Positions 1 to 10,104 of a stretch of 64,000 bases of DNA are shown here, piece by piece. A program made the position numbers and the translations under genes. Within the stretch, counting starts at the first letter, position 1, and every line of letters starts with the position of its first letter. The notes beneath the pieces are model-generated. The model ran no database searches, was not told the DNA's origin, and saw nothing but the letters and a program-made list of their open reading frames with translations. Origin of the DNA: Cyanidium caldarium (taxonomy: Eukaryota > Rhodophyta > Bangiophyceae > Cyanidiales > Cyanidiaceae). The DNA lies in contig JANCYW010000008.1 of assembly GCA_026184775.1 (NCBI GenBank), forward strand, positions 1 through 64,000, in the 5' to 3' direction.

Positions 1-177
1 CCCCCCCATTCCCCCCCATTCCCCCCCATTCCCCCCCATTCCCCCCCCATTCCCCCCCATTCCCCCCCATTCCCCCCCATTCCCCCCCATTCCCCCCCAT
101 TCCCCCCCATTCCCCCCCATTCCCCCCCATTCCCCCCCATTCCCCCCCATTCCCCCCCATTCCCCCCCATTCCCCCC
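1..177. repeat. Telomere repeat array, (CCCCCCCATT)n
   Basis: Seventeen head-to-tail units of CCCCCCCATT run from base 1 to 171, followed by six more C and a change to unique sequence. One unit (41-51) has eight C. The C-rich strand reads 5' to 3' inward, which is the polarity of a left chromosome end. On the other strand the unit is AATGGGGGGG. C. merolae is known to use AATGGGGGG, so this one is related but one G longer. Runs of seven G could form quadruplexes on the G strand. Confidence 0.97.
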
Positions 178-178
178 T

Positions 179-296
179 AATTCACACCCGGTCGCCCGAT
201 CTCACCCAACTCACACCCCTTCGCCCGATCCCCCCCCAACTCACACCCGGTCGCCCGATCCCACCCAACTCACACCCGGTCGCCCGATCTCACCCA
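179..296. repeat. Telomere-adjacent 29-bp satellite
   Basis: About four tandem copies of a 29-bp unit built around CACACCCGGTCGCCCGATC directly follow the telomere. One copy has CCTTCG for CGGTCG and one has a run of C. The unit resembles no coding or RNA motif that I know and looks like the first subtelomeric satellite. Confidence 0.85.
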
Positions 297-299
297 ACT

Positions 300-1935
300 C
301 ACACGCGACACAACTCCCATTCCCCCAAACGCTCTCCCGTGCGCACGATCGCGCGCGCTCACGTCGATCCCCAATAAAAAACAAATAACGAAAAAACATT
401 CCCGACACTCGCTGCCCCACTCCCCATGCCGGTCCCCACCGCTCCAACAAGCCACACACGCGCCACTCCCGGGCAGGGCACGGCGCCGATCGGCGATACG
501 CAACCACAAAAAACGCAATTGCGGCTTGCCATGCCACACAACATCCATTCCATTCAGGTCACGCCACTCCCACACACACACACACTCCCAGCCACCACAC
601 CCGCTCCCACACATACACCTTCCACGCGCTTCATCATCGTCACCGTTCCGGGACTCGTTACATACACCCTGCAGCAGCAACAACAACACTACCCACATAG
701 ACACCGGAACCGCCGCCGCGCTGCCCACCACCACCATCGCTCTCTCCCACTACCACCGACGCTTTCCCACCAGGTGGCGCCCACACCGCATCCACCACTC
801 CGCGCCATCGCCGCGATCGCCGCTTCTTGTCTACTGTTCTCGATCGACACAATCAACGCGCCCCTCACCTGCGCGCCGCCGCCGATCGGCGCGCGCGCAC
901 CCACAAGGCGCCGCCGCTCCCATAACCGTCACCGATCTGTGCGCATCCACACACAAGGCGACTCCATTCCATACGATTCCACTCCACTCCATACGCTTCC
1001 ATACACTCGGCACTCCCCTCGTCTACAACCAGCCGCATCAACACCGACTCCTCTCGCACCCGCCAACACACCGAAACGCTTTTCCCACCTCCCGCCACCG
1101 TCCCACCGTCCCACCGTCCGGCGCACACACACACACACCATCCAACCACCCCAGTAACACCCACTCAGGCAACACACGCTCATCCCACTCACACACGCAT
1201 CCACCCACCACAACCAGCCACTCACTCCCAAACGCATACACTCACTTACACAAGCGCACACACACTCACAGCCGCCCTCCAACTTCACTCCACCAACACT
1301 CCCACATCCACCAACACCAACACCTCCATTCATCTCACTCCAACCCACCACCAACCCTCAACAATCATTCACCTACATCTCCACATCCATCAACACCCCA
1401 TCCCACACACACCCATACTCACCCATACTCACCCATCTCACTTCACCTGCCCCGCTCGTTCCCCTGTAGCCAACCACCACCATCACAACACTCACACACA
1501 CACACACGCCTCCCGACGCTGCGCAGCGCTGCGCAACGCCCATCCCACACGCTCACCCCATCAATCGCTCATTCCTTCATTCCTTCCATCGATCCAGAGC
1601 TCTCAGCGTTCTTTTACACTCCCAGACGCACGCGCAGCCACCGCTCCCCGCTTCCGCTTCCAACCACCCCAACGCACTCCCAACACACTCCACACCCACC
1701 AACCAACGCTCCCGCACGCCCATGACCCCTCTCCCACCACCACCGATCATCAACCCATCAGGCGCTCACCCGCCAACACTCCCCCAGCTCCCAGCTCCCA
1801 ACCGACCCGCTGGCCGTTCCCGCCCCAAACCGACCCCAACACCCAACACACACTCATGAACACTCCAAACACTCCCAACACACTCCACACCCAACAACCA
1901 ACGCTCCCGCACCCTCATGACCCCTCTCCCACCAC
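300..1935. repeat. Subtelomeric duplicated block, copy A
   Basis: This stretch is nearly the same as copy B at about 4077-5855. The two share the opening around CGACACAACTCCCA (copy B has ACCA in place of ACAA), the AATAAAAAACAAATAACG stretch, the microsatellite runs and the closing CATGACCCCTCTCCCACC segment. The closing segment occurs twice in each copy, about 196 bp apart, so each block has an internal tandem duplication. The plus strand is rich in C and A with very little G. Long open frames cross it in several phases but encode only Pro, His, Thr and Ser runs, so I call no gene. Confidence 0.85.
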
Positions 1936-2204
1936 CACCACCGCCCATCGTCGTCGGTCAGCCCAAGCCCTCATACGCCAGCGCCGCGCCAACGCCCACC
2001 GCCCACCGCGTGCCCACTGCACGCCCTTACGCCAGCACGTAACACACTCGAAACACAACACCACCTCCCCCACTCACCCAAACACTCCATACGTATACTC
2101 ACGCGCACACACACACACACGCTCTCTCACTCGACACCACTGCCCCCCACGCACTGCCCAATGGCGCCGCACGACACTCTTACCATTCCCCGCCCGCGCA
2201 CGAT
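1936..2204. other. Unique spacer between copy A and the minisatellite
   Basis: This spacer of about 270 bp shares no sequence with copy B that I can see. It has a short CA run at 2105-2122 and no supported gene. It ends at CGATCGATCGGCAATC, where the minisatellite begins. Confidence 0.6.
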
Positions 2205-2206
2205 CG

Positions 2207-2266
<60 letters not shown>

Positions 2267-2985
2267 CCTTCAATCAGTAATCCGTAATCGGCGATTTTCC
2301 TCGATCGGCAATCGGCAATCGCCTTCAATCACTATTCCGTAATCGGCGATTGTCTTCGATCGGCAATCGGCAATCGGCAATCGCCTTCAATCAGTAATCC
2401 GTAATCGGCGATTGTCTTCGATCGGCAATCAGTGATCGGCAATCGGCAATCAGTGATCGGCAATCGCCTTCAATCAGTAATCCGTAATCGGCGATTTTCC
2501 TCGATCGGCAATCGGCAATCGCCTTCAATCTTTATTCCGTAATCGGCGATTTTCCTCGATCGGCAATCGGCAATCGCCTTCAATCTTTATTCCGTAATCG
2601 GCGATTTTCCTCGATCGGCAATCGGCAATCGGCAATCGCTTTCAATCAGTAATCCGTAATCGGCGATTGTCTTCGATCGGCAATCAGTGATCGGCAGTCG
2701 GCAATCGCCTTCAATCAGTAATCCGTAATTGGCGATTTTCCTCGATCGGCAATCGGCAATCGCCTTCAATCAGTAATCCGTAATCGGCGATTGTCTTCGA
2801 TCGGCAATCAGTGATCGGCAGTCGGCAATCGCCTTCAATCAGTAATCCGTAATTGGCGATTTTCCTCGATCGGCAATCGGCAATCGCCTTCAATCACTAT
2901 TCCGTAATCGGCGATTGTCTTCGATCGGCAATCAGTGATCGGCAATCGCCTTCAATCAGTAATCCGTAATCGGCGATTTTCCTCG

Positions 2986-3017
<32 letters not shown>

Positions 3018-3054
3018 CCTTCAATCAGTAATCCGTAATCGGCGATTTTCCTCG

Positions 3055-3085
<31 letters not shown>

Positions 3086-3282
3086 AGTGATCGGCAATCG
3101 CCTTCAATCAGTAATCCGTAATCGGCGATTTTCCTCGATCGGCAATCAGTGATCGGCAGTCGCCTTCAATCAGTAATCCGTAATCGGCGATTGTCTTCGA
3201 TCGGCAATCAGTGATCGGCAATCGGCAATCAGTGATCGGCAATCGCCTTCAATCAGTAATCCGTAATCGGCGATTTTCCTCG

Positions 3283-3335
<53 letters not shown>

Positions 3336-3441
3336 CCTTCAATCACTAATCCGTAATCGGCGATTGTCTTCGATCGGCAATCAGTGATCGGCAGTCGGCA
3401 ATCGCCTTCAATCAGTAATCCGTAATCAGCGATTTTCCTCG

Positions 3442-3472
<31 letters not shown>

Positions 3473-3524
3473 AGTGATCGGCAATCGCCTTCAATCAGTA
3501 ATCCGTAATCGGCGATTTTCCTCG

Positions 3525-3562
<38 letters not shown>

Positions 3563-3745
3563 AGTGATCGGCAATCAGCAATCGCCTTCAATCACTAATC
3601 CGTAATCGGCGATTGTCTTCGATCGGCAATCAGTGATCGGCAATCGGCAATCGCCTTCAATCACTAATCCGTAATCGGCGATTTTCCTCGATCGGCAATC
3701 GGCAATCGCCTTCAATCACTAATCCGTAATCAGCGATTGTCTTCG

Positions 3746-3777
<32 letters not shown>

Positions 3778-3785
3778 CCTTCAAT
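2205..3785. repeat. Hairpin-forming subtelomeric minisatellite
   Basis: About 22 copies of a core (TCAATC-A/T-TAATCCGTAATCGGCGATT) alternate with variable numbers of the 7-mer GGCAATC, giving units of roughly 55-95 bp. GGCGATTG in the core is the exact reverse complement of the CAATCGCC that ends the 7-mer run, so each unit can fold into an 8-bp stem; variants with TTTT keep a 7-bp stem. Expansion by 7-bp steps is visible from unit to unit. The minus strand is open in places and would give repetitive peptides, but this simply follows the repeat and is not evidence of a gene. Confidence 0.92.
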
Positions 3786-4076
3786 CGGCGTTGCCCTCTC
3801 TCAACCATCAACCATCCCACAGCGCGAAAACCCGAAATCCGCCATCCCGCATCCCTAACACCATCCGGCCACGTAACCGTCTGCCCCAACACGCACACAC
3901 ACAAAACCCAAAACGCCCCAACCGCCCGACACAGCGACGCCGCCCGGTCGCAGGGCGCCGCGCTTTTTCCGCGCCATTTTCCACAATTTCCCCTTTTCCC
4001 GGCCGATGCTGCGTTCCAAATCGCGCGCGCGCGCATGCCACCCCCAATCTCGCCCGCCGTGCGCCCGCCCGCCCCC
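3786..4076. other. Spacer between the minisatellite and copy B
   Basis: This unique sequence of about 290 bp contains CGCGCGCGCGC at about 4023-4033 and a CA run at about 3895. It bridges the minisatellite and the second duplicated block. No gene or RNA is supported. Confidence 0.6.
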
Positions 4077-5855
4077 ACACGCGACACCACTCCCAATCCC
4101 CCAAACGCTCTCTCCCGTGCGCACGATCGCGCGCGCACACGTCGATCCCCAATAAAAAATAAATAACGAAACACATTCCCGACACGCGCCGCCCCACTCC
4201 CCATGCCCGTTCCCCACCGCTCCAACAAGCCACACACGCGCCACTCCCGGGCAGGGCACGGCGCCGATCGGCCATACACATCCACAAAAAACGCAATTGC
4301 GGCGTGCCATGCCACATCCATTCCATTCAGGTCACGCCACTCCCATACACTCCCACACACTCCCGTCCACAACACCCGCTCCCACACATACACCTTCCAC
4401 GCGCTTCATCATCGTCACCGTTCCGGGACTCGTTACATACACCCTGCAGCAGCAACAACAACACTACCCACATAGACACCGGAACCGCCGCCGCGCTGCC
4501 CACCACCACCATCGCTCTCTCCCACTACCACCGACGCTTTCCCACCAGGTGGAGCCCACACCGCATCCACCACTCCGCGCCATCGCCGCGATCGCCGCCT
4601 CTTGTCTACTGTTCTCGATCGACACAATCAACGCGCACCCTCACCTGCGCGCCGCCGCCGATCGGCGCGCGCGCACCCACAAGGCGCCGCCGCTCCCATA
4701 ACCGTTACCGATCTGTGCGCATCCACACAAAAGGCGACCCGATTCCATACGATTCCATACACCCGGCACTCCCCTCGTGTACCACCAGCCGCATCAACAC
4801 CGACTCCTCTCGCACCCGCCAACACTCCAAAACGCTTTTCCCACCTCCCGCCACCGTCCCACCGTCCCACCGTCCGGCACACACACACACACGCCAACGA
4901 ACCACCCCAGTAACACCCACTCAGGCAACACACGCTCATCCCACACACACACGCATCCACCCACCACAACCAGCCACTCACTTTCAAACGCATACACTCA
5001 CTTACACAAGCGCACACACACTCACAGCCGCCCTCCAACTTCACTCCACCAACACTCCGTCATCCACCAACACCAACACCTCCATTCATCTCACTCCAAC
5101 CCACCACCAACCACCAACAAACATTCACCTACATCTCCACATCCATCAACACACCATCCCATACACACCCATACTCACCCATCTCACTTCACCTGCCCCG
5201 CTCGTTCCCCTGTAGCCAACCACCACCATCACAACACTCACACACACACACACACACGCCTCCCGACGCTGCGCGACGCCCATCCCACACGCTCACCCCA
5301 TCAATCGCTCATTCCTTCATTCCTTCCATCGATCCAGAGCTCTCAGCGTTCTTTTACACTCCCAGACGCACGCGCAGCCACCGCTCCCCGCTTCCGCTTC
5401 CAACCACCCCAACACACTCCCAACACACTCCACACCCAACAACCAACTCTCCCGCACTCCCATGACCCCTCTCCCACCACCACCGATCATCAACCCATCA
5501 GGCGCTCACCCGCCAACACTCCCCCAGCTCCCAGCTCCCAACCGACCCGCTGGCCGTTCCCGCCCCAAACCGACCCCAACACCCAACACACACTCATGGA
5601 CACCCCAACACACTCCCAACACACTCCACACCCACCAACCAACTCTCCCGCACGCCCATGACCCCTCTCCCACCACCACCGATCATCAACCCATCAGGCG
5701 CTCACCCGCCAACACTCCCCCAGCTCCCAGCTCCCAACCGACCCGCTGGCCGTTCCCGCCCAATCCGGTCGTCACTCGCCTCAACACCCACCAACCAACC
5801 AACACACCCAAACACTCCCATCACCACCACCACCCGACCAGGCGCTCACCCGCCA
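4077..5855. repeat. Subtelomeric duplicated block, copy B
   Basis: This is the second copy of the block at about 300-1935, offset by about 3.74-3.78 kb. Differences are scattered substitutions and small indels, several in CA runs. The roughly 197-bp tail unit is cleanly duplicated (5461-5657 and 5658-5855), more alike here than in copy A, which suggests a recent tandem event or conversion. As in copy A, open frames are compositional only. Confidence 0.85.
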
Positions 5856-6479
5856 ACACCCCACCACCCTCGAAACCCAACACCCCGCAACTCAGCTGCT
5901 CAGCAGCTCGCTCAGCGGCCCCAAACCCACTTCCATCTGCGCTGCCCCAGATCGCCTCATTTCGATTCCACACACCAACACAGAGACGCACCAGTGCCCG
6001 ATTCCCCCAACAACAACAACAATCACACGGCGTTCCTATGCGGCCACCGTGACCGGAACGACCGCCACAACACCACTCCCACTCCCTGACAATCACGCGC
6101 ACCCCGCACTACTTCCCTCACTCGCAGTCACACTCACACTCCAACAACAACAACACTAAGGGTACCCACTTGTCTCTCCATTTCTCCCGCATCCCCGGCG
6201 CGCCCTGCAACGTATCACATCCACTACCAACAACTCCCGCGCCATGCCCACATGCTCTGCGGCCAATCGACTCACCACCACCAACCACCACCACCACCTC
6301 ATCTTCATCATCACCATCGCCCCGTGGTGCCTCTACGACGACGACCACCCTCCAACGGCAGGCACCGCTGTCCCGGTGCCCTGCTGCCCCCTATCCACCA
6401 CCAAACATCCGGTCCACACACGCCAACCGCGCGGCCAGCCGCGCATCCGCCGCTTCACCTGCTTCTCCCACGCATGCCG
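5856..6479. other. Low-complexity subtelomeric sequence without a supported gene
   Basis: The plus strand stays C- and A-rich with ACAACAACAACAA runs (6010-6021, 6142-6154) and a CCACCACC-type stretch (about 6271-6315). Overlapping open frames in all phases give Thr/His/Pro-rich translations. I see no domain, RNA or splice pattern. Confidence 0.6.
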
Positions 6480-7073
6480 CTACGACGCCAACTCTCACCG
6501 CCACTGGGTGCACCACGGCCAACACCCACACCGAATACCTCTCTAAACTGTACTCTTACCGGGCACAGCACATCTGTGCGGTGCCGCAGTTGCAGCGACG
6601 GCCCTGTCACTACCACCGCCACCAACAACAATCTTCTTCGACCACAACTCCACCCACGGTGCAGCAGTGCCTGCAGGCGGGCTGGGGTGTGGGCTACAGC
6701 GGCGAGCGCGCTATCAAAAGGTGCCGTAGGTTGTGTGTGTCTGTCAATCGGTGATGTCGACGACAGCAGTAGGGGCCGCCACCAACAGCACCTGTTTGGA
6801 GACGAACCACTCTACTTGTGTGCCGTGCGGTCCCGAGTGCTGCAACAGCGCTACCCAGAACTGCACCTACACCGCGGGAGCCAGCGGCAACTCGGCGTCA
6901 CCACCACCACCTGTGACACCGTGACCTCGTGCTGGGTGTGTGCCGGGACCCCTCCATTCAGGGCGGCACCCACACGATACCGTCGGACAACTTGGTCACC
7001 AAAGTGCGCTGTTACGCCGAGGACGAGGTGGGTGTAAATACGGAAGAATGCGTCGCGGTGCCTTGAAACATAC
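6480..7073 (+). pseudogene. Possible degraded cysteine-rich coding remnant
   Basis: Composition changes here from C/A-rich low complexity to ordinary coding-like sequence. Short stretches in different plus-strand frames resemble pieces of one secreted Cys-rich protein: one has Cys-rich spacing with NST sequons (about 6781-6900), another has CWVC (about 6931), and a third ends in RCYAEDEVGVNTEECVAVP before a stop at about 7071. No single frame joins them, so if it was a gene it now carries more than one frame change, or it contains introns that I cannot define. I recognise no family. It could also be chance. Confidence 0.3.
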
Positions 7074-7329
7074 AATCTTATAGTTGGTACCACAGAACTG
7101 TCCACCTGGTGCACACGGCCAGCGCGGACACCAAACGGTGCACCAGCGCCATAGCACCGTCTACAAAAGTGCCGGCGCATGTAGTGTAGGTGAGATAAGC
7201 TATTCGGTTGACGGCGCTAACGAGGGTTAAATGAGCGGGCTGTGCCACCATACCACACTTCATCGCATTCCCCGCTCGTCCCAGCACTGGCATCGCCACG
7301 CGCGTCCAGCATCTGGGAGGCTGCCCACG

Positions 7330-9867
7330 TCACCCGAACACACCGCCCTCCTCCAACTCCCGCAACCACCTCGCTACTCGCCAATATTTCACCCTCACCG
7401 CCTTGGCTGGATGAAACAGCCCTTGCAAGACATACCCCTCCACCCGCGCCGGCCCCACACACACCGCCACCGCCTGCACCGCCCTATCGAACGCGTGCTC
7501 GAGATGCGTACCCGGCTCGGCGGCGTTCACCAAATGCGGCCACAGCAAATTCCACAGATGCAGCACGTAGTCCTCATATCCGAGCCCCACTAGCGCCAGC
7601 GCCAGATGTCCGACCACCTCCAGCGCCATTTGGCGCACCACCTCGTGCCGCTCCACCAATGCCACCTCCAACAACGCCACCAGCGCCTGCACCAACTCCG
7701 TGTCCCACTGCGCATATCCATCCGCCCCCAGGTACTCGCACAGGAATGCCAGCGCTTTCAGCACGCCGGTCTGCACGTTCTGATCCGCCTCGCGGAGATA
7801 CTCCTCCAGCAGCAGCGCCACCACCGCTTTGGCGCCGCACGTCTCACCGGCCAGCGCCAACGCCACCGTGGCACACACCCGCACCTGCCGATCGCTCTGA
7901 TGCAGACACGACAGCAACGGGCGCACTACATCCTCCACCCGAGTGACCGCCGCGGCAATCGCTCGAAACGCGTCCACCGTGGCGCGCCGCACCCGTCGCC
8001 GCTGCGAACCGAGCATCTCGCGCATCTCCTGCGACGCTCGCAGCCACTCGTGACTGGGCACGCGGGCAGCCGCCCGACGCGCAATGGTCTCTACCAGGTG
8101 CGCACACGCCTCCCGCACCGCCTCGTCGCGATTGCGCAGTATCGGCACCAGCCGCGCCAACATCGCCGCATACGGCGCCCGCCCGTCCGGGTCGCGCACC
8201 CGCCGTAGCACCGCGTTCAGCGCGTCCAGCACGGCGCTGAGCACCTCGGGAAACTCCTCTCCCAACTGCTCCGACAACGCCGCACCCATCTGCAGCAGGG
8301 CGGCCTCGTCGTCGGCATCGTGCAGACTCGGCGCCAGCCACTGCATCAGCTGAGCGGCCTGCCGGCGGCCGCGCGGTGACGGGTGGTGCAGCCGGTTGCG
8401 GGCCACGTTCGCCAGCGGCACCAGCCAAGGTGCCGATGCCCGACCGGCCGCGCGCACCACACCCCCCAGCGCCGCCACAGGCGTCGGTGGCGGCTGTTGC
8501 GCCAGCACCAATACCGCCTCCATCACCGCCCGCAGTTGCCCCTCCGATAGGGTGGCCGCACCGCCCCCCGCCAAAATCATCTCTACCGTCTCCAGCGCCG
8601 CAGTCCGCACCACCCTCTCCCTGGATGGTTGCAGCGCCTCCAGGACCGGCTCGCCCAGCATCGCCGCCGCCCCCGCCTGCTGCACCAGCAGCGCAGTCAC
8701 TTCGGTCACCCGCCGCCGCACCGTCGCCTTGCCCAAACGCTCCATTGCGCCATCTTGCTCGAACACTGCGGTCCACCACTCGGGCAACACTTGCGTCTGC
8801 AGCAGCTCCGCGTCCAAAGCCACCGCCGCCAACAATCGTCCCAGAACCCGCAGCGGCAGCCGCGCCCGCATCTCCCGCATCACCAGCGGCAGCAGGGCGC
8901 GCGCCTGGTAAGCCGCGCGCTCCGGCTCCATGCGCGGCAGTAGCGCCGTCTGCGCCTCTAGCAGCGCCATCAGCATTTTGCCGTGATAACGTTGCAATCC
9001 CGCCCACATGCTCGAGGCGGCCGCCTCAAATGGCACCATCCCGGTGCCGATCGCCAACGGTGCCAGACGCGCAATGGCCGCCGCCCCGGCCACGTTCACC
9101 AGCGGCTGCTCGTCGCGCACACAGGTTGTGGCTAGCGGTGCCAGCTCGGAAAGTGCCAGCGCCGCCGAGGCCGCCGCCCGCTGCGCTATCTCCTGCACCG
9201 CCAGCGCTGCAGTGATGCGTGGCAGACACCCGTGCACCTGCGACTGCAGCATGGCGTGCAGAAATGGCAACACCGCCCGCACCCCAAATGTCGCCGCCAA
9301 CACCGCCAGCACTTGCGCCGCCCACTGGCGCCGGCGGTGGTCTTCGGCACCCACGTCGCGTCGAACCGCCGCCAGCATCATCGGCAGCGACACCGTCCGC
9401 GCCAACTGCTGCACCACCCACGCAGTACTCTCGTTCATCGCGCCGTGCAAGCTGTCCAGCACACTGGCCGTCAGTGGACGAGCCGACGCCCCCGTCACCT
9501 CCAGCACGCGCCCCAACAGCCGCTCCAGCCCAAAACGCGCCTCGTGCTCCGAACCGGTGTCCGCCAACAGCTCCAGCAGCGCTCGCAGCACCGCCCGGCT
9601 CTCGTACACCTCCCCACAACGCAGCACCAGCCATCGCGCCGCCTGCCGTCGCACTCGCTGATCGGCGGCATTCTTCACCCGCAACAACAACAGTGCCATG
9701 CGCGCCGGCCCCTCATCGCCGTGCACCCACCGCGCCGCAAAAGCCTCGTCGGCCGGCCCTGTGACCACCTCTTGCCACTCACCGGGCAAGGTTTTTTTCG
9801 ACGGTACCACCTCCTCTTGGTGCACATCCCACCGCGTCCGCCTTCGTTTACGCTCCATCGGGCTCAT
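7330..9867 (-). CDS. SF3B1: Splicing factor 3B subunit 1 (SF3B1/SAP155), shortened
   Basis: This is the HEAT-repeat scaffold of the U2 snRNP SF3b complex, which holds the branch-point helix. The C-terminal two thirds follow human SF3B1 closely by eye: RRATV, VCTTVA-like RVCATVALALAGETC, NVQTGVLKALAFLCEYLG, and near the end YVLQGLFHPAKAVRVKYW. I chose the ATG at 9867 (845 residues) because the next residues are ERKRRRTRWDV, keeping one RWD motif typical of the SF3B1 N-terminus; the frame stays open to an ATG at 10056. Human SF3B1 is about 1300 residues; here the roughly 450-residue disordered N-terminal region with many TP/RWD motifs has shrunk to about 70. It lies head to head with the DUF488 gene. 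The family is certain; the exact start is less so. Confidence 0.93.
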   Translation of the reverse strand: MSPMERKRRRTRWDVHQEEVVPSKKTLPGEWQEVVTGPADEAFAARWVHGDEGPARMALLLLRVKNAADQRVRRQAARWLVLRCGEVYESRAVLRALLELLADTGSEHEARFGLERLLGRVLEVTGASARPLTASVLDSLHGAMNESTAWVVQQLARTVSLPMMLAAVRRDVGAEDHRRRQWAAQVLAVLAATFGVRAVLPFLHAMLQSQVHGCLPRITAALAVQEIAQRAAASAALALSELAPLATTCVRDEQPLVNVAGAAAIARLAPLAIGTGMVPFEAAASSMWAGLQRYHGKMLMALLEAQTALLPRMEPERAAYQARALLPLVMREMRARLPLRVLGRLLAAVALDAELLQTQVLPEWWTAVFEQDGAMERLGKATVRRRVTEVTALLVQQAGAAAMLGEPVLEALQPSRERVVRTAALETVEMILAGGGAATLSEGQLRAVMEAVLVLAQQPPPTPVAALGGVVRAAGRASAPWLVPLANVARNRLHHPSPRGRRQAAQLMQWLAPSLHDADDEAALLQMGAALSEQLGEEFPEVLSAVLDALNAVLRRVRDPDGRAPYAAMLARLVPILRNRDEAVREACAHLVETIARRAAARVPSHEWLRASQEMREMLGSQRRRVRRATVDAFRAIAAAVTRVEDVVRPLLSCLHQSDRQVRVCATVALALAGETCGAKAVVALLLEEYLREADQNVQTGVLKALAFLCEYLGADGYAQWDTELVQALVALLEVALVERHEVVRQMALEVVGHLALALVGLGYEDYVLHLWNLLWPHLVNAAEPGTHLEHAFDRAVQAVAVCVGPARVEGYVLQGLFHPAKAVRVKYWRVARWLRELEEGGVFG

Positions 9868-10104
9868 GGCCACCGCCGCCGCTGCCGTGTTATCTCCCCC
9901 TCGCAACGAGATTGCCCGCTCATGCACACACCGCGTCCGCGCGAGACGCGGCCGCCGCGATGCGTGTCGCTGAACGGACGCTTCGGGAATGCCGAGAGGG
10001 TTCGCCCAGTGAAACAGCGCTGACAGCAGGTTCACACCTAGTGTTTCGGGGGACAATACGCCTACTGCCTTCGCTTCACTCCCACTGCCTCTCTACTCCA
10101 GCAT

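Noticed and set aside
2074-3484. Repetitive minus-strand frames (IADCRSRKIADYG-type peptides) across the minisatellite
   Set aside because: They are a by-product of the repeat, start and stop wherever its phase changes, and lack any non-repetitive part.
2205-3785. CRISPR-like alternation of a core and spacers
   Set aside because: The spacers are themselves runs of one 7-mer, not unique, and the host is a eukaryote.
426-6089. Many long plus-strand open frames rich in Pro, His, Thr and Ser
   Set aside because: They occur in several phases at once over C/A-rich repeats, have no domain or targeting signal, and are repeated in the two duplicated blocks. They follow from the near-absence of G and T-rich stops on that strand.
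1-7330. Mobile or virus-like element in the subtelomere
   Set aside because: No reverse transcriptase, integrase, transposase, capsid or terminal repeat was recognised.
7844-9634. Minus-strand frames antisense or alternate to SF3B1 (Gly/Ala/Arg-rich)
   Set aside because: They are shadow frames of a well-supported gene in high-GC sequence.
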